DNA of 64,000 bases from Corynebacterium deserti GIMN1.010 (GTDB lineage: Bacteria > Actinomycetota > Actinomycetes > Mycobacteriales > Mycobacteriaceae): assembly GCF_001277995.1 (NCBI RefSeq), contig NZ_CP009220.1:744001-808000 (forward strand), read 5' to 3'. Shown piece by piece: positions 54,266-62,649 of the stretch (positions are counted from its first letter, which is position 1; every line of letters starts with the position of its first letter). The translations under genes were made by a program, and so were the position numbers. The notes beneath the pieces are model-generated. The model was not told the DNA's origin and did no database searches. It was given only the letters and a program-made list of their open reading frames with translations.

Positions 54266-57200
54266 GATTTCTCCCCGCCTGCTATCTCAATATCTTGGGC
54301 AGGCGCATGCGCCGACCGATCAGCAGGCAGCGATCATCGGATCCGAACCGGGTCCGCTCCTCGTTGTCGCCGGCGCTGGTGCGGGAAAGACGGAAACGAT
54401 GGCTGCGCGCGTCGTTTGGCTCGTGGCAAACGGATTCGTCGCCCCAGACCAAGTACTCGGACTGACGTTTACCCGAAAAGCTGCGCAGCAGCTCTCGCAG
54501 CGCATCCGCCAACGCCTGGAAACCCTGGCCGGTGTGCCTCGATTGAAAGACATCGATCCCACCGGAACGTTGGAGAAAAACTTACAAGCGATCACACCAA
54601 CGGTTTCTACCTATGACTCCTACGCTGGCAATCTGATTAGAGAATACGGATTGCTTCTCCCCGTTGAGCCTTCCGCGCGGTTGATCACTCAAACGGAGCT
54701 GTATCACATCGCTCGAAATGTGGTGAACAACTATACCGGAGAGCTCATCGCAACGCAGACCCCAGCCACGGTGACCGACAATCTTTTGCAACTCGTCTCC
54801 GAAATGGACAACCACATGGTCTCCGCACAAGACGTTGCGGAGGAATCAGGTGCGTTGGCAAGTTTCATCGATGAATTTGAGAAGCAAAATGCCGATACTC
54901 GTAAGTGGCACGATGCGCAGATCACCCGCCAGCAATACCTTCCACTTGTTATTGCGCTGAAGAAAGAACTCCAAGACCAGGCTGTGATCACTTTCGGCGA
55001 GCAGATGTCGAAGGCCGCCCACTTGGCATCGACGCATCCTCAGGTGGGATATTCTCAGAGGAGACGTTTCCGCGTTGTCATGCTCGACGAATACCAAGAC
55101 ACGAGCCATTCCCAGCGCATTTTGCTGCGAAGCCTATTCGGTGGCATGGATCCAGGACTAACCGTCACTGCAGTTGGCGATCCAATGCAGGCGATTTATG
55201 GATGGCGTGGGGCAACGGCCGCGAACTTGGAAAACTTTGTCAGCGATTTCCCCGTCATCGCACTCGATGGAATCAGCAACGCGCCGAAAAACGAACTCAC
55301 CACGAGTTGGCGCAATCCCGCAGAAGTCCTTGAGCTGGCCAACGCTGTATCGCGGGAAGTTCTTGGGTCGCCGGATGCGCCGACTCGAACAGTCCAACCC
55401 CTCCAACCCCGAGATGGCGCACCGGAAGGGGATGTGTCACTGGGCTGGTTTGCTACTGCTGATCAGGAACGAACCTTTGTCGCCGATGAGATGGAAAAGC
55501 ATTGGAAGGCGAGGGAAGGGAAAGGCTCATTTACCGCTGCGGTGTTGGTGCGTAAGAAGAAGCATTCAGCACTGATTGCAGATGAGCTGACGAGGCGTGG
55601 CATTCCGGTGGAGATCGTCGGATTGTCTGGATTGTTGGATGTTCCTGAGATTGCGGATCTGGTTTCCCTAGCAACCATGCTCGTCCGTCCCCAGGACAAT
55701 AAGGCGTCGCTGCGCATTTTGGCGGGGCCGCATGTGGGGTTGAGCGTGGCGGATCTGACGAGATTGCAGGAGCGTGCTCGCAATATTGCGGGTCGTGTGA
55801 GTAGGGAGCGTCGGGAAAAGAATGCGGATCCATTAGTTGAGTTGGATTCGATCATTGAGGAAGAAATCGAGATTGAGCCTGAAGCTGTTGTGGGTTTGGC
55901 GGATGCGATTTCGGATTTGGGTGAGGCGGATCGGTTCAGCGAGGAAGGGTTGCGTCGTCTGAGGCGGCTTTCCGGGCAGTTGCGCTATTTGCGTAAGTAC
56001 AGTTTGGGTCGTTCTGTGGCGGATATTTTTGCCGATATTGAAATGGTGTTCAATATTCGTACTGAGGTGTTGGCTCGTGAGGATCCGCATGCGGATGGTG
56101 CGGCCGGCACGGTGCATTTGGATAAGTTCGCAGAGGAAGTGGCAAGCCACGGCGGTATTGGCTTGCCGGAATTGTTGGACTATTTCCAGCTGGCCCGCGA
56201 TCAGGAGGATGGCTTGGAGCCGGGTGAGGTGACGGTTCGTAGCGATCGTGTGCAGATCCTCACCGTCCATAAGGCGAAGGGCTTGGAGTGGGAGATTGTG
56301 TCGGTGTTGCATGCTGACGCATCGACATATCAGGCGAAGGCTTCGACGTGGTTGAGTAATGTGTCGATGATTCCGTCGTCGTTGCGTGGCGATGCGGGAC
56401 TGGGTTTCCCTGAGTTGGATTCTTCTGAGGCGTCGGATGCGACGACTCTAAAAAAGGCCGGCAATGCGTTCATTGATGATGTGCGAAGCGGGTTGGTGGA
56501 TGAAAACTCGCGACTGTTTTATGTCGCCATCACGCGAAGCGAACGTGTGCTCATGGTGACCGGATCGATGACGGATGAAAGTGGTGCGAAAACTCCCAAG
56601 AAGCCGTATTCGCATTTGGAGATCTTGCGAGATAAAGCACCGGAGTCGGTGGTTGAGTGGTGGAGTGGGGAGAAAGAAGACGTCGATAAGCAAAAACCTG
56701 CGGAAGGCACCTTCCCGCAACTTCGCGCTGGAGACCTATCTGGTGCCGCGCTTGTGCGCGGGCCGCGCGTGGAGCCAAACAAGGAGGGTGGCCTCGAGAG
56801 CTTGTGGGAAAAGGAGGTTAGTGCGCTTATCGACGAACACCGCCGCCTTTCCACCCCCATCGTCGATGTTGAAATCGCTCGCGAACTCACTGCATCCGAT
56901 CTCGTCGCAATGAAGAATAATCCGGAGCAGTTCGCCAGGCGGATGCGTCGACCCGTGCCGTTTAAGCCAAATACGTACGCGAAGCGCGGCACGATGTTCC
57001 ACCAATGGCTTGAGGATCGCTTTGGCAAAAGCGCGTTACTCGACGAATCCGAACTCCCCGGCGCAGATGAAGATTTCTCCGACGATCACTTCGATGAACT
57101 CCGCGATGCGTATTTGTCCTCCGAATGGGAAAATCGCACACCAGAATTTGTTGAGCACCCCTTCGAAGTGACAATCGGCGAACACGTCATCCGCGGACGC

Positions 57201-57452
57201 ATGGACGCCGTCTTCCACACCGACGGCACCTGGATGGTCGTCGACTGGAAGACCGGCCGCACCCCAACCGGCGCCGACATGGACGCCGCCGTCATCCAGC
57301 TCGCCGTCTACCGACTCGCCTGGGCCCGCCTAAAAAACCTCGACCCCGCCGATGTTCGCGCGGCGTTCCACTACGTTGCGCAGAACCACACGCTTGAGCC
57401 GACGCATCTGCCGACTCAAGAAGAACTCACCATGCTGCTGAATCGGGAATGA
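54258..57452 (+). CDS. adnB: AdnB subunit of the AdnAB helicase-nuclease (active motor)
   Basis: A 1064-aa motor-nuclease. Walker A is VVAGAGAGKTETMAAR with Lys44 intact, motif Ia is LTFTRKAAQQL, Walker B is VVMLDEYQDTSHSQRI, the Q-type motif is MQAIYGWRGATAAN and motif VI is SRLFYVAITRSERVLM. The C-terminal RecB-like nuclease has GTMFHQWLEDRFG, IRGRMDAVF and MVVDWKTGRTP (catalytic Asp, Lys). By mycobacterial precedent AdnB drives translocation. It overlaps adnA by 8 bases, giving equal subunit amounts. Two motif copies lie near 56680 and 56825. Confidence 0.95.
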   Translation: MARISPRLLSQYLGQAHAPTDQQAAIIGSEPGPLLVVAGAGAGKTETMAARVVWLVANGFVAPDQVLGLTFTRKAAQQLSQRIRQRLETLAGVPRLKDIDPTGTLEKNLQAITPTVSTYDSYAGNLIREYGLLLPVEPSARLITQTELYHIARNVVNNYTGELIATQTPATVTDNLLQLVSEMDNHMVSAQDVAEESGALASFIDEFEKQNADTRKWHDAQITRQQYLPLVIALKKELQDQAVITFGEQMSKAAHLASTHPQVGYSQRRRFRVVMLDEYQDTSHSQRILLRSLFGGMDPGLTVTAVGDPMQAIYGWRGATAANLENFVSDFPVIALDGISNAPKNELTTSWRNPAEVLELANAVSREVLGSPDAPTRTVQPLQPRDGAPEGDVSLGWFATADQERTFVADEMEKHWKAREGKGSFTAAVLVRKKKHSALIADELTRRGIPVEIVGLSGLLDVPEIADLVSLATMLVRPQDNKASLRILAGPHVGLSVADLTRLQERARNIAGRVSRERREKNADPLVELDSIIEEEIEIEPEAVVGLADAISDLGEADRFSEEGLRRLRRLSGQLRYLRKYSLGRSVADIFADIEMVFNIRTEVLAREDPHADGAAGTVHLDKFAEEVASHGGIGLPELLDYFQLARDQEDGLEPGEVTVRSDRVQILTVHKAKGLEWEIVSVLHADASTYQAKASTWLSNVSMIPSSLRGDAGLGFPELDSSEASDATTLKKAGNAFIDDVRSGLVDENSRLFYVAITRSERVLMVTGSMTDESGAKTPKKPYSHLEILRDKAPESVVEWWSGEKEDVDKQKPAEGTFPQLRAGDLSGAALVRGPRVEPNKEGGLESLWEKEVSALIDEHRRLSTPIVDVEIARELTASDLVAMKNNPEQFARRMRRPVPFKPNTYAKRGTMFHQWLEDRFGKSALLDESELPGADEDFSDDHFDELRDAYLSSEWENRTPEFVEHPFEVTIGEHVIRGRMDAVFHTDGTWMVVDWKTGRTPTGADMDAAVIQLAVYRLAWARLKNLDPADVRAAFHYVAQNHTLEPTHLPTQEELTMLLNRE

Positions 57453-57491
57453 TGCGCCTATGATCAATCAAGTATGAAAGGACGGTGAGCG

Positions 57492-58550
57492 ATGAGTCGC
57501 AAACGCGATGGCGAGTTGGCGGATCTGCCGGATCACGCACTGCTGAGTATCATTCGGATTCCAGAGGCTGCAAAACAAAGCCCATGGGCGCTCATTCTTC
57601 GGCGAGTGATCTATGCGTTTGTGCTGCTGATGTTTGTCACGATCGTGGTGTACATCGATCGTGCAGGCTACTCCGAAGACCTCACGTTTATCGACGCGTT
57701 GTATTACTCCACCGTGTCACTGTCCACCGTGGGTTATGGCGATATCACTCCGGTGACCCAGACCGCACGACTCATCAACATCATCATCCTCACACCAGCA
57801 CGAATTGGATTCCTGATTCTGCTGGTCGGTACCACCTTGTCCGTGCTCACTGAAGAGTCGCGCCGGGCACTGCAGATTCAGCGTTGGAGAAAACGAATGC
57901 GCAATCACACCGTCGTCGTCGGCTTTGGAACGAAAGGCCGGTCAGCGGTATCGGCATTGCTTGCTGACGGAGTCCCCGCGAACCAAATCGTTGTTATTGA
58001 CACCGATCCTGCATCGCTCGATGCTGCCGAGAACGCAGGGCTTGTGACAGTACGCGGATCTGCGACGAAGGCCGATGTGCTGCGACTCGCAGGCGTGCCC
58101 CGCGCCCGCGCAGTTGTTGTCGCACCAAACCTTGACGACACTGCAGTGCTTGTCACCCTGTCCGTGCGGGAAATCGCACCGCAGGCAATGATCGTGGCAA
58201 GTGTCCGCGAATCCGAAAACCAACACCTCCTCGAACAATCAGGTGCAGATTCCGTTGTGATTTCCTCCGAAACCGCCGGACGCATGCTTGGCCTTGCCAC
58301 CGTGACGCCATCAGTGGTGGAAATGATGGAAGATTTGCTCTCCCCAGATGAAGGGTTCTCCATCGCAGAGCGTCCCATCGGTGAGGATGAGATCGGATCG
58401 AACCCTCGTCACCTGGCCGATATCGTGTTGGGAGTCGTCCGATCTGGCGAGTTGTACCGCATCGATTCGCCAGAAGCGGAAACTGTCGAACCAGGAGATC
58501 GTCTACTCTACGTCCGTCGAGTCTTTGGCGAGGAGGTCAAAAACCGATGA
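57492..58550 (+). CDS. cglK: Potassium channel with RCK (TrkA-N) domain, CglK
   Basis: A 352-aa two-transmembrane K+ channel. The first helix is RRVIYAFVLLMFVTIVVYID, the selectivity filter is TVGYGD in STVSLSTVGYGDITPVTQTA, and the second helix is LINIIILTPARIGFLILLVG. From about residue 136 an RCK domain follows (VVVGFGTKGRSAVSALLADG, the NAD-type GxGxxG). CglK is required for acid tolerance in C. glutamicum. An in-frame ATG (57897) 7 bases after GGAG would give a free RCK domain, as in other RCK channels. The stop overlaps nudC (ATGA). Confidence 0.93.
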   Translation: MSRKRDGELADLPDHALLSIIRIPEAAKQSPWALILRRVIYAFVLLMFVTIVVYIDRAGYSEDLTFIDALYYSTVSLSTVGYGDITPVTQTARLINIIILTPARIGFLILLVGTTLSVLTEESRRALQIQRWRKRMRNHTVVVGFGTKGRSAVSALLADGVPANQIVVIDTDPASLDAAENAGLVTVRGSATKADVLRLAGVPRARAVVVAPNLDDTAVLVTLSVREIAPQAMIVASVRESENQHLLEQSGADSVVISSETAGRMLGLATVTPSVVEMMEDLLSPDEGFSIAERPIGEDEIGSNPRHLADIVLGVVRSGELYRIDSPEAETVEPGDRLLYVRRVFGEEVKNR

Positions 58551-59263
58551 GAATTCTCCCCATCGGCCCCCACGATGAGATCGCGGTGAATCGGGCGATC
58601 GTTTACGTGGCGACGCATCCTGGAGACGTCGTATCCGTCGCCTCAGACTTAGGTGCCGTGCGCGTGTCACTCGAGGAGATCGAAGCGTTAGGCACTCCGA
58701 CTACTCCGCGAGATCTACGATCGCGGGAAGTCGATGCGTGTGTGTCGTTGCTGCGCAATCGGGAGTTGGTGCGATTTGATCCGCTTGACGGCAGTGAGCT
58801 GACCTACACCGAACACAGTGTTGCCTATGGTGCGAGTGGAAAGCCTTTGTTTCCTCGTCTAGATCCAGCAGTGATCGGCATCGTGGAATTGCGCGGCGAG
58901 GACCGATTGCTACTCGGCATGAACGCGCATCACCGCCAACGCTATTCATTGATTGCCGGTTATGTTTCGCATGGTGAGTCGCTGGAAGAGGCATTCGCGC
59001 GTGAGGTGTTTGAGGAAGCCGCCAGGCGGGTCTCTGACATTTCGTATGTGGCGTCTCAACCATGGCCGGTGTCTGGATCGTTGATGTTGGGTATGCGAGG
59101 TTTCACAGAAGATGAAAACCCCCAAGGCGATACGGACGGCGAGCTTGCGGAAACGATCTGGGCGTCGCCACAAGACATTATCGATCGCACCATTCCGATC
59201 GCACCTCCGGGATCAATCGCGTACGACATGATCAATGCATGGGCTAAAGACAAACAAAAGTAG
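58547..59263 (+). CDS. nudC: NADH pyrophosphatase NudC (zinc-ribbon cysteines lost)
   Basis: A 238-aa Nudix hydrolase that cuts NAD(H) into NMN and AMP and can remove NAD caps from RNA. The Nudix box is GYVSHGESLEEAFAREVFEE plus AARRV, with the standard REVFEE core and Ala for the usual Gly. The family-specific array SQPWPVSGSLMLGMRG (SQPWPxPxS type) follows 17 residues later. The four zinc-binding cysteines normally in front of FPR-DP are absent: the region reads FDPLDGSELTYTEHSVAYGA and the protein has one Cys in all. It overlaps cglK by 4 bases. Confidence 0.9.
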   Translation: MRILPIGPHDEIAVNRAIVYVATHPGDVVSVASDLGAVRVSLEEIEALGTPTTPRDLRSREVDACVSLLRNRELVRFDPLDGSELTYTEHSVAYGASGKPLFPRLDPAVIGIVELRGEDRLLLGMNAHHRQRYSLIAGYVSHGESLEEAFAREVFEEAARRVSDISYVASQPWPVSGSLMLGMRGFTEDENPQGDTDGELAETIWASPQDIIDRTIPIAPPGSIAYDMINAWAKDKQK

Positions 59264-59277
59264 GGAGCTTTTTCACA

Positions 59278-61314
59278 GTGATCAACTTGCAGGACCTCGA
59301 CGAGGATCAACGCATTGCGGCTTCCGCGCCCCGCGGGCCAGTGTGCATTCTCGCCGGAGCCGGCACGGGTAAGACTCGAACGATTACCTATCGCATCGCG
59401 CATCTGATTGATCAAGGATTTGTCAGTCCCAATCGAGTGCTCGCGGTGACGTTTACCTCGCGTGCGGCGGGGGAAATGCGGCATCGCCTCAACCTCATGG
59501 GCATTGGGGGAGTGCAGGCGAGGACGTTCCATGCGGCGGCTCGTAAACAGTTGTTGTATTTCTGGCCGCAGGTGGCGGGAAATTTGCCGTGGAGATTGCT
59601 CGATAATAAGTTCCAGTTGGTGGGTCGAGCGGTGCGTGGTGCACGGCTGGAATCGCAGACGGAAAAGGTTCGCGACATCTTGGGGGAGATCGAGTGGGCG
59701 AAGGCATCGCTGATTACTCCTGAGCAATATCCAGAACGGTTGGGCAATCGCACGCCTCCAGCGCCTGCGGAAAAAGTGGCAGAGGTATACCAGCGCTACG
59801 AGAACATGAAGGCCACGCCTGAAGGCATGTTGCTTGATTTTGATGATCTGCTGCTGCATACCGCAGGCGCGTTGGAGAATTCGCCTGCCGTGGCAGAAGA
59901 ATTCCGTCAGCAATATCGAAGCTTTGTTGTCGACGAGTACCAGGACGTTACTCCTTTGCAGCAACGCGTTCTCGATGCGTGGTTGGGCGATCGCGATGAT
60001 CTCACCGTGGTGGGCGATGCCAATCAGACGATTTATTCGTTTACCGGCGCCACCCCAAACTATTTGTTGAACTTTTCGCGAAAGTATCCGAATGCGACCG
60101 TCGTAAAGCTGCAACGTGATTACCGCTCCACGCCGCAGGTCACCGGATTGGCCAATACCGTCATTGGTCAGGCCCGTGGCCGGGTTGCGGGCACGGGCCT
60201 GGAGCTTGAGGGCATGCGTCCGGCAGGTCCCGAGCCTGAATTTGCGGCGTATGACGATGAGCCGACTGAGGCGCGCGAGATCGCGGGTCGGATTTTGACG
60301 CTCATTGACCAGGGCGTTCCCGCATCTGAGATCGCGGTTCTTTACAGAATTAATGCGCAATCGGCAGTGTTTGAACAAGCGCTGTCGGATGCGGGGATCG
60401 CGTACCAAGTTAGGGGAGGGGAGGGATTTTTCACGCGTCCGGAGATTCGTCAGGCCCTGAGTCAACTGATCCGTGCGTCCCAGCGCGATGTCGATGAGTC
60501 AGATTTGGTGCGACTTACGCAACGCACGTTGGTGCCACTGGGGTTGAGTTCGGAGGAGCCGACGGGTGCACAGGAGCGGGAGCGGTGGCAATCGCTGAAC
60601 GCGTTGGTTGATCTTGTTCGCGATTTGGTTGCTGCGACTCCCGATCTGGATTTGACGGGATTGTTGCTGAAACTGAGAGAGCGTCAGGAGGAGAAGCATC
60701 CGCCGACCGTCGATGGTGTCACCCTTGCATCGTTGCACGCCGCGAAAGGCCTGGAATGGGATGCGGTGTTTTTGGTGGGGCTTGTCGATTCCACCCTCCC
60801 CATCAGTCATGCCATCAAGGCCGGCGATGAGGCGATCGAGGAGGAGCGCCGCCTATTTTATGTTGGCGTGACTCGTGCTCGTGAACATCTGGTGTGTAGT
60901 TGGGCGTTGGCTCGTCAGGAAGGTGGGCGTAAGTCGAGGAAGCGGAGCCGTTTTCTCGATGGCATCGTGCTTGATCTCGCATCTGAATCCGGAACGCCTC
61001 GCAGTAATCGTCCGCAAAATTGCCGAGTATGCGGATCGGTGTTGCACAGCGCAGCGGAGAAAGTTGTCGGCCGGTGTGCGTCGTGTCCGATCCAAGCGGA
61101 TGAGCAGGTTTTTGAGGCGCTGCGCACGTGGCGAAATGACACTGCGAAACGTGAGAACAAAGCCGCCTACATGGTGTTTAGCAATGCGACGTTGATGGCG
61201 ATCGCTGAAATGAATCCCACCAATGAAAACGAATTGCTCAGCGTGCCAGGTGTTGGGCCGATGAAGATTGAGAACTACGGCGATGAGGTGCTGGCAGTAC
61301 TGGGTCACCGGTAA
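59278..61314 (+). CDS. uvrD2: ATP-dependent DNA helicase UvrD2
   Basis: A 678-aa SF1 helicase. Walker A is VCILAGAGTGKTRTITYR with Lys32, motif II is SFVVDEYQDVTPLQQR, motif III is VVGDANQTIYSFTGA and motif VI is RRLFYVGVTRAREHLV. The C-terminal tetracysteine motif CRVCGSVLHS...CASCP and an HRDC domain (YMVFSNATLMAIAEMNPTNE) identify the mycobacterial UvrD2 type. There it is essential and acts 3'-5' in repair. A GTG start follows TAGGGAGC. The 3' end overlaps the opposite-strand TOMM-like gene by 10 bases. Confidence 0.95.
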   Translation: MINLQDLDEDQRIAASAPRGPVCILAGAGTGKTRTITYRIAHLIDQGFVSPNRVLAVTFTSRAAGEMRHRLNLMGIGGVQARTFHAAARKQLLYFWPQVAGNLPWRLLDNKFQLVGRAVRGARLESQTEKVRDILGEIEWAKASLITPEQYPERLGNRTPPAPAEKVAEVYQRYENMKATPEGMLLDFDDLLLHTAGALENSPAVAEEFRQQYRSFVVDEYQDVTPLQQRVLDAWLGDRDDLTVVGDANQTIYSFTGATPNYLLNFSRKYPNATVVKLQRDYRSTPQVTGLANTVIGQARGRVAGTGLELEGMRPAGPEPEFAAYDDEPTEAREIAGRILTLIDQGVPASEIAVLYRINAQSAVFEQALSDAGIAYQVRGGEGFFTRPEIRQALSQLIRASQRDVDESDLVRLTQRTLVPLGLSSEEPTGAQERERWQSLNALVDLVRDLVAATPDLDLTGLLLKLRERQEEKHPPTVDGVTLASLHAAKGLEWDAVFLVGLVDSTLPISHAIKAGDEAIEEERRLFYVGVTRAREHLVCSWALARQEGGRKSRKRSRFLDGIVLDLASESGTPRSNRPQNCRVCGSVLHSAAEKVVGRCASCPIQADEQVFEALRTWRNDTAKRENKAAYMVFSNATLMAIAEMNPTNENELLSVPGVGPMKIENYGDEVLAVLGHR

Positions 61315-62096
61315 CATATCGGGCAGCGCGGGTGGACGCTCAAAGTGGACCGATGATTCGTCCCATTGTGGGGGTCCACTTCCTCAATCGCGCCGGGAGT
61401 CCAGGAATCATCGATGACCCACGACACCAGGCGCGCAGCGGTGCCGAGTTCTGTGATGGGATCGGGAAATGTGGGGCCGTCGGGTTGTTGCTTGACGATG
61501 GTGGTCCACTCCGGATCGATATCGCATCGATGCAGATCCACGCAGAGCAGACACGGCCCGGATCCATTGCGTCGCCCAGGCCCGATCTGCCCACGACTAT
61601 CCACGATCGCCGCCTGCAGATACGTCGGCGCGCGCCGTTTGAGCAGAGGCGCCAGATACTGCGAATGCGCAAGCCGATTTATCACTAGGGTATGGGTGAA
61701 GGACAGATCGAGAACCTCAGCGATGTCTTCACTGGGGTGGCGCAGCCGTGGGGCGAAGCCGTAGGTTTCGAGGAGGAAGGCGGTGGCGTCGACAAGCGTG
61801 CCGCTGCCAAGAATAAGCACCTGCGCGGTGGGCGATTCGCGGAGGATGCCGAAACCTAAGAGGTCGTCGATAAGCGTGAGCGCCGCGGTAGGCGCAAGGC
61901 CTGCGCCGCGCAGATCCGCAACCACGTCGGCGAGCGGGCGGGCAGTGCGCAAGTTACGCAGGATTGTCACGACGGCGGCGCTTATCGACGCATCTATCCC
62001 TATCACCCCCGCCCTCGTCGCATCCACCCCGAATTGAATCGACGAATCCGAACGAAAAAGCACCTGCGCCGAATTAGCTAATGAGATGTGCGTCAT
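61305..62096 (-). CDS. TOMM E1-like (ThiF-type) cyclodehydratase-related protein
   Basis: A 263-aa protein resembling the leader-binding/E1-like half of TOMM (azole-forming) cyclodehydratases, Rv3196-like. Visible parts are the N-terminal winged-helix-like region up to ALTLIDDLLGFGILRE, the Rossmann-like start VLILGSGTLVDATAFLLETY, and the zinc-type block GRRNGSGPCLLCVDLHRCDI with a second CxxC near the end (HPRCPICYR). No YcaO, oxidase or precursor peptide gene is next to it. It overlaps uvrD2 at its 3' end by 10 bases. I chose ATG 62096; the frame extends to 62303 but would overlap the divergent peptidase gene. Confidence 0.75.
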   Translation of the reverse strand: MTHISLANSAQVLFRSDSSIQFGVDATRAGVIGIDASISAAVVTILRNLRTARPLADVVADLRGAGLAPTAALTLIDDLLGFGILRESPTAQVLILGSGTLVDATAFLLETYGFAPRLRHPSEDIAEVLDLSFTHTLVINRLAHSQYLAPLLKRRAPTYLQAAIVDSRGQIGPGRRNGSGPCLLCVDLHRCDIDPEWTTIVKQQPDGPTFPDPITELGTAARLVSWVIDDSWTPGAIEEVDPHNGTNHRSTLSVHPRCPICYR

Positions 62097-62160
62097 CAAC
62101 AATCCCCCAAATCTGTGACACCCCGTATCTGTTATTTCAGCACAGTTACAATGATCTGTC

Positions 62161-62649
62161 ATGCACGAGATTGAGGTTATTCGTTCGACGCGTCGCACCC
62201 GCACTGTCCAAGCACGCATTGTCGACGGCAAAATCGAAGTGCGTATCCCTTCCCGCATGAGTAAAGCGGAGGAAGAACGCGCAGTGGCAGAGATCGTCGA
62301 CAAGTTGGAACGGAAAACCAGATCGTCCGCCTCAAGCGATGCGCAGCTTCTTGAGAGGGCGCATCGGTTGAATCAGACTGTCTTATCCGGGAAGGCGCGG
62401 GTGGAGAGTGTGCGGTGGGTGAGCAACCAAAAAAGTCGATGGGGGTCGTGCACGGTAGCGACTGCGGATATTCGCATTTCGGATCGGCTGCGCGATGTGC
62501 CGGACTACGTGCTTGATTTAGTGTTGGTGCATGAGTTAACGCATACGTTCATTCCGGAGCATTCGGCGGAGTTTTGGCAGTGGGCAAACAAAACGCCCTT
62601 CGCCGAGAGGGCGAAGGGCTATCTGGAGGCGTATCAAAGGTGGGGGTAG
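62161..62649 (+). CDS. YgjP/WLM-like zinc metallopeptidase (DUF45)
   Basis: A 162-aa M48-related peptidase-like protein. The zinc motif is LVLVHELTHTFIPEHSAEFW (HExxH with the third ligand after a short spacer), preceded by SRWGSCTVATADIRISDRLR, the family's conserved block. The first half (IVDGKIEVRIPSRMSKAEEE) is a beta-sheet domain. It is probably cytosolic. The stop lies directly against the convergent DUF2342 gene. The end of the coding region contains a 10-bp perfect hairpin (GCCCTTCGCC at 62595-62604 with GGCGAAGGGC at 62610-62619), possibly limiting read-through to the other strand. Confidence 0.88.
   Translation: MHEIEVIRSTRRTRTVQARIVDGKIEVRIPSRMSKAEEERAVAEIVDKLERKTRSSASSDAQLLERAHRLNQTVLSGKARVESVRWVSNQKSRWGSCTVATADIRISDRLRDVPDYVLDLVLVHELTHTFIPEHSAEFWQWANKTPFAERAKGYLEAYQRWG

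Noticed and set aside
59056..60465. 469-codon minus-strand open frame opposite nudC/uvrD2
   Set aside because: It lies wholly over two well supported genes on the other strand and its translation is Arg/His/Gln-rich without motifs.
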